Notes under the pieces: generated by a model | The model's database searches: none | What the model saw: only the letters and a program-made list of their open reading frames with translations | What the model was told of the DNA's origin: nothing | Shown here: piece after piece, positions 62,401-64,000 of the stretch | Layout of the letters: every line of letters begins with the position of its first letter | Numbering within the stretch: position 1 is the stretch's first letter | NCBI RefSeq assembly: GCF_003688405.1 | Contig: NZ_REFC01000011.1 | Location: 248,001-312,000, forward strand | Length of the DNA stretch: 64,000 nt | Source of the DNA: Ulvibacter antarcticus | GTDB lineage: Bacteria; Bacteroidota; Bacteroidia; Flavobacteriales; Flavobacteriaceae | Direction of reading: 5' to 3' | Made by a program: the position numbers and the translations under genes

Positions 62401-63208
62401 CACTATATCTTGTGGCTGCGGTTCCGCTTACAAAAGCCATAGCTTCACTATTCTCAATACGATTACAGTATTCAGCTTCTGTTTCTACCATTGCCGGTGC
62501 TTCGCCAACATGTCCAAAAGTTGAAGCATGTTTTATGATAGCGTTGTAAAATAATGCCTGACCGTTATTAGCATCGATGTATAGGATTCCGCGGCTCATA
62601 GGGCTGGTTGCAAATATATCGAACTTATAAGCTAGCTTATAGGAGTTGATATGTTCTACGTCTCTACCACTATTGAAATCAGGAAGAATAACCAATTCAC
62701 CTGCTGGTTTTTGGTAATTGTCCATTTCAGCTGCTGCATCAGAATACTCCCACATATAGTGCTGGGCTCCAATATGCGCTACAGCTTTGTTAAACGCTGT
62801 TGTATTGCTTATTCCAGGACTTACATCAAAATCTTCGTTTATTGAATAGTATTCCGAACTCAATGATTCTACTTTGCCACTTTTGGCATGGAGTATAAGG
62901 GTTCCGAATTCAACCTTTACACCACTATAATATTGTTGGAGTTTTTGGTGGGTGAATCCTAGTTGATCTTGTTCTTGTTTAATTGTTGTAAATGAAGTTT
63001 GGGGAGAGGGAGATAAAACTTCTTGTAGGAGTACGTTTGAATTTTGAAGAGAATAAGATTTGGCTTCGTCAAATATCAATAAACTTGGTGGCTCCTTGAC
63101 ATTTTTCTGTTCATCTGGTTTATTTTGAGCATCAACTTGGGAAATTCCCGAAAAGAACATCAAAATAGACAGTGAAATTAGAAAAATCACGTTGTTATTT
63201 TTTTTCAT
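59408..63208 (-). CDS. T9SS-secreted M4 metallopeptidase with GEVED, Fn3 and carbohydrate-binding-like domains
   Basis: 1266 aa. Sec signal (VIFLISLSILMFFSGISQVDAQ), an FTP/PepSY-type propeptide to about 240, then a thermolysin-like domain: HEIGH at about 411-415 and the second motif GGLNEGFSDIWG. After it come a GEVED domain (about 640-750, ending GEVEDYTV), a fibronectin type III domain (about 760-845), a MAM/jelly-roll-like domain (about 863-1026), a second GEVED domain (about 1033-1172) that closely repeats the first, and a T9SS sorting tail (SIYPNPVKGAV...GIYMIQVNADNEKFVERFIME). It is a surface or secreted protease. It contains only two TTCSGAA motifs, both in its first 120 codons. Confidence 0.93.
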   Translation of the reverse strand: MKKNNNVIFLISLSILMFFSGISQVDAQNKPDEQKNVKEPPSLLIFDEAKSYSLQNSNVLLQEVLSPSPQTSFTTIKQEQDQLGFTHQKLQQYYSGVKVEFGTLILHAKSGKVESLSSEYYSINEDFDVSPGISNTTAFNKAVAHIGAQHYMWEYSDAAAEMDNYQKPAGELVILPDFNSGRDVEHINSYKLAYKFDIFATSPMSRGILYIDANNGQALFYNAIIKHASTFGHVGEAPAMVETEAEYCNRIENSEAMAFVSGTAATRYSGSRTIETALSGSNYILSDAGRKVYTRDALHQAPGNTYPYVSNYQQFTDNDNNWTTAEHSANKDNAALDAHWGAMMTFDYWQTKHSRNSYDGNGAQIRSYVHVDNNYDNAFWNGSVMSYGDGSSNGNEGNGNFDALTSIDVAAHEIGHAVTTFTADLAYQRESGGLNEGFSDIWGAAVEHFAKGNGSDTSPSAAVWLIGDEIDRRSGSSALRSMSNPNSKSQPDTYGGSFWQNPNCGTPTQNNDYCGVHTNSGVLNYWFYLSVVGGSGTNDIGNAFSVSGIGMTKSAAISYRTLNNYLSSNSTFANARTGAIQSAIDLYGAGGAEEIAVTNAWHAVGVGAAYGGGGGSNYCASASTNTNDEYISRVQLGTINNASGAQFYSDFTSISTDLIEGQSYTVTVTPTWTGTAYAEGYAVWIDYNGDNDFGDAGELVWSKAASTNTPNSGTFTVPAGTVGDATRMRVSMKYNAIPTSCESFTYGEVEDYTVNLGGVAPDTQAPSVPTSLAASGVTDNTVNLAWNASTDNVGVTGYDVYQGASNLGTVTGTTAQITGLTAGTAYSFRVRAKDAAGNVSGYSNTVNVTTTGGGGGSGCAGGISSFPYSESFESGLGAWTQSTADDINWTRDSGGTPSSNTGPTTGAQGSWYMYVEASSPNYPSKRAILNSPCFDLGSESAATLTFGYHMYGAADMGSIALEASNDNGGSWTSLWSQSGNKGNAWLTATIDMSAYVGGSVQLRFNRLTGSTWQADIAIDNVNLSTGGGGGTPPTGYCASNGNSTSDEYIQRVQLGSINNVTGASSVGYGNFTALSTNLSGSNTITITPAWTGTVYSEGYAVWIDYNRDGDFGDSGELVYSRSASTATSVSGTFTVPGSASAGPTRMRVSMKYNGIPTSCESFSYGEVEDYIVVLGGSNPIMGITGDVFSSSNSVLSIYPNPVKGAVLNAELTGTTATDYIIFNMIGQVVAKGAFTNTIDVSLLQSGIYMIQVNADNEKFVERFIME

Positions 63209-63401
63209 AATAAAGTAAGATTTGTTAAAAATTAGGTTTGTGTTTTTAAAAACTTGACTAAAAAAGAGCTATTTTTTTACATTATCAATTTTTTTGCGTT
63301 AAAATTATTAACAAAATATTGTGAATTTTTCAGTCAATTTCTATTAGCCCTATATAATCGGTAGGTTAAGCAAATATTTCATTTCGAAAAAAATTTAAAC
63401 C

Positions 63402-63409
63402 TATCTTTG
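63402..63409 (+). promoter_or_regulatory. Bacteroidota-type -7 promoter element
   Basis: TATCTTTG matches TAnnTTTG only 5 bases before the ATG of the ABC ATPase gene, so the mRNA would be leaderless or nearly so. Confidence 0.5.
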
Positions 63410-63414
63410 ACTAC

Positions 63415-64000
63415 ATGGAGAAAAAGTTGATTTTGGAAGTTTCAGGTTTGAATATTTCCTTCGGAAATAAAAAAAAGAGTATCGATGTTATTCATGATAT
63501 TTCTTTTGAAATCTTCTCTAATGAAATAGTCGGAGTTGTTGGAGAATCCGGTTCTGGTAAATCAGTGACTTCCATGGCTATAATGGGACTACTTCCGAAG
63601 AAAACTGCTAAAATCAAGGGAGAAATAATCTATGAAGACAAAGATTTGGTTACGGCAGATAATAAATTGCTTGAGACCATACGAGGTAAAGAAATAGCCA
63701 TGATTTTTCAGGAGCCAATGAGTGCTTTAAATCCGTCGCTTCGCTGTGGGTTTCAAGTATCCGAAATTCTTCAGAAACATTTAAAACTATCTTCTTCCGA
63801 AGCTAAAAAAGAAACACTACTTCTGTTTGAAAAAGTAAAATTACCTCGTCCTCGGGAAATTTTCCGAAGCTATCCTCATCAGATTAGTGGCGGACAAATG
63901 CAGCGCGTAATGATTGCTATGGCGATTGCCTGTAAGCCTAAATTATTAATTGCAGATGAACCAACTACCGCTTTGGATGTAACTGTTCAAAAGGAGATTC
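63415..64000 (+). CDS. Peptide ABC transporter ATP-binding protein (OppD/DppD-like), 5' part
   Basis: 195 codons are in the window and the gene runs on past its end. MEKKLILEVSGLNISFGN leads into Walker A GESGSGKSV. The Q-loop FQEPMSALNPSL, signature SGGQMQRV and Walker B LLIADEPTTALDVTVQ are all intact and typical of oligopeptide importers, where the ATPase often carries two such cassettes in Bacteroidota. It would energise peptide uptake at the inner membrane. The gene is rich in the TTCSGAA motif (four copies in 586 bases). Confidence 0.9.
   Translation, partial: MEKKLILEVSGLNISFGNKKKSIDVIHDISFEIFSNEIVGVVGESGSGKSVTSMAIMGLLPKKTAKIKGEIIYEDKDLVTADNKLLETIRGKEIAMIFQEPMSALNPSLRCGFQVSEILQKHLKLSSSEAKKETLLLFEKVKLPRPREIFRSYPHQISGGQMQRVMIAMAIACKPKLLIADEPTTALDVTVQKEI

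Noticed and set aside
59961-62845. Antisense open frames opposite the M4 peptidase gene
   Set aside because: They are low-complexity His/Tyr/Leu-rich translations produced by the coding strand's codon bias.

Overview
The window is a 64 kb piece of an AT-rich Bacteroidota chromosome, most likely a marine member of the Flavobacteriaceae. Four things point there: C-terminal type IX secretion (T9SS) sorting tails on three large exported proteins, many short lipoproteins with SPII signals, promoters of the TAnnTTTG type instead of TATAAT, and flavobacterial marker genes (epimerase-type threonine dehydrogenase, BNR/VPS10-like secreted protein, M13 lipoprotein peptidase, FeoB with a small Cys-rich partner). 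No replication, rRNA or phage structural genes are seen. There is one tRNA, tRNA-Asn(GTT).

Layout. 0-5.2 kb: the end of an outer-membrane barrel gene, an HNH/zinc-ribbon gene pair, a CBS protein, and an M28 membrane peptidase overlapping a Rossmann epimerase. 5.4-11.4 kb: M13 peptidase, a lipoprotein, threonine dehydrogenase and two tandem paralogous lipoproteins. 11.5-20.6 kb: an accessory-looking stretch holding a trypsin-like/vWA/tail-anchor protein, a peptidase-S74 T9SS protein, a probable structured RNA, a T9SS-tailed di-haem peroxidase and a GIY-YIG protein. It ends at tRNA-Asn, and copies of the tRNA 3' end plus its terminator lie at 14.6 and 20.4 kb. 20.7-31.9 kb: RseP, SCO1, FeoA/FeoB/FeoB partner, and a Mn/Zn-type ABC importer with an MntR-like repressor, split by an 11-copy heptamer array. 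32-43 kb: housekeeping enzymes, a NtrY-like kinase, HemJ, the BNR protein and a MATE exporter.

42.7-53.3 kb: a haem biosynthesis locus (hemH, an AraC-type regulator, then hemA-hemC-hemD-hemE-three small genes-hemF-hemB), with hemJ nearby at 37.5 kb. It covers the steps from glutamyl-tRNA to protohaem apart from HemL. The most unusual object in the window lies between hemC and hemD: a 639 bp unit with perfect 11 bp terminal inverted repeats, three hairpin-bearing 69 bp repeats and a DUF559 (Vsr/PD-(D/E)XK-like) nuclease ORF that reads in frame into hemD. 53.3-64 kb: DinB protein, two unknown small proteins, a CNNM/CBS transporter-like protein, an Ogt methyltransferase, a serine hydrolase, a PolB-like 3'-5' exonuclease, a 1266-residue M4 metallopeptidase with a T9SS tail, and the start of a peptide ABC transporter ATPase.

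Across the whole window the interrupted palindrome TTC-S-GAA (usually CTTCSGAAG) occurs about 80 times by eye count, roughly ten times what base composition predicts. It occurs in several reading frames and on both strands, yet is absent from 11.54-19.79 kb. All functional calls come from reading the sequence and knowledge of the families; no database search was run.
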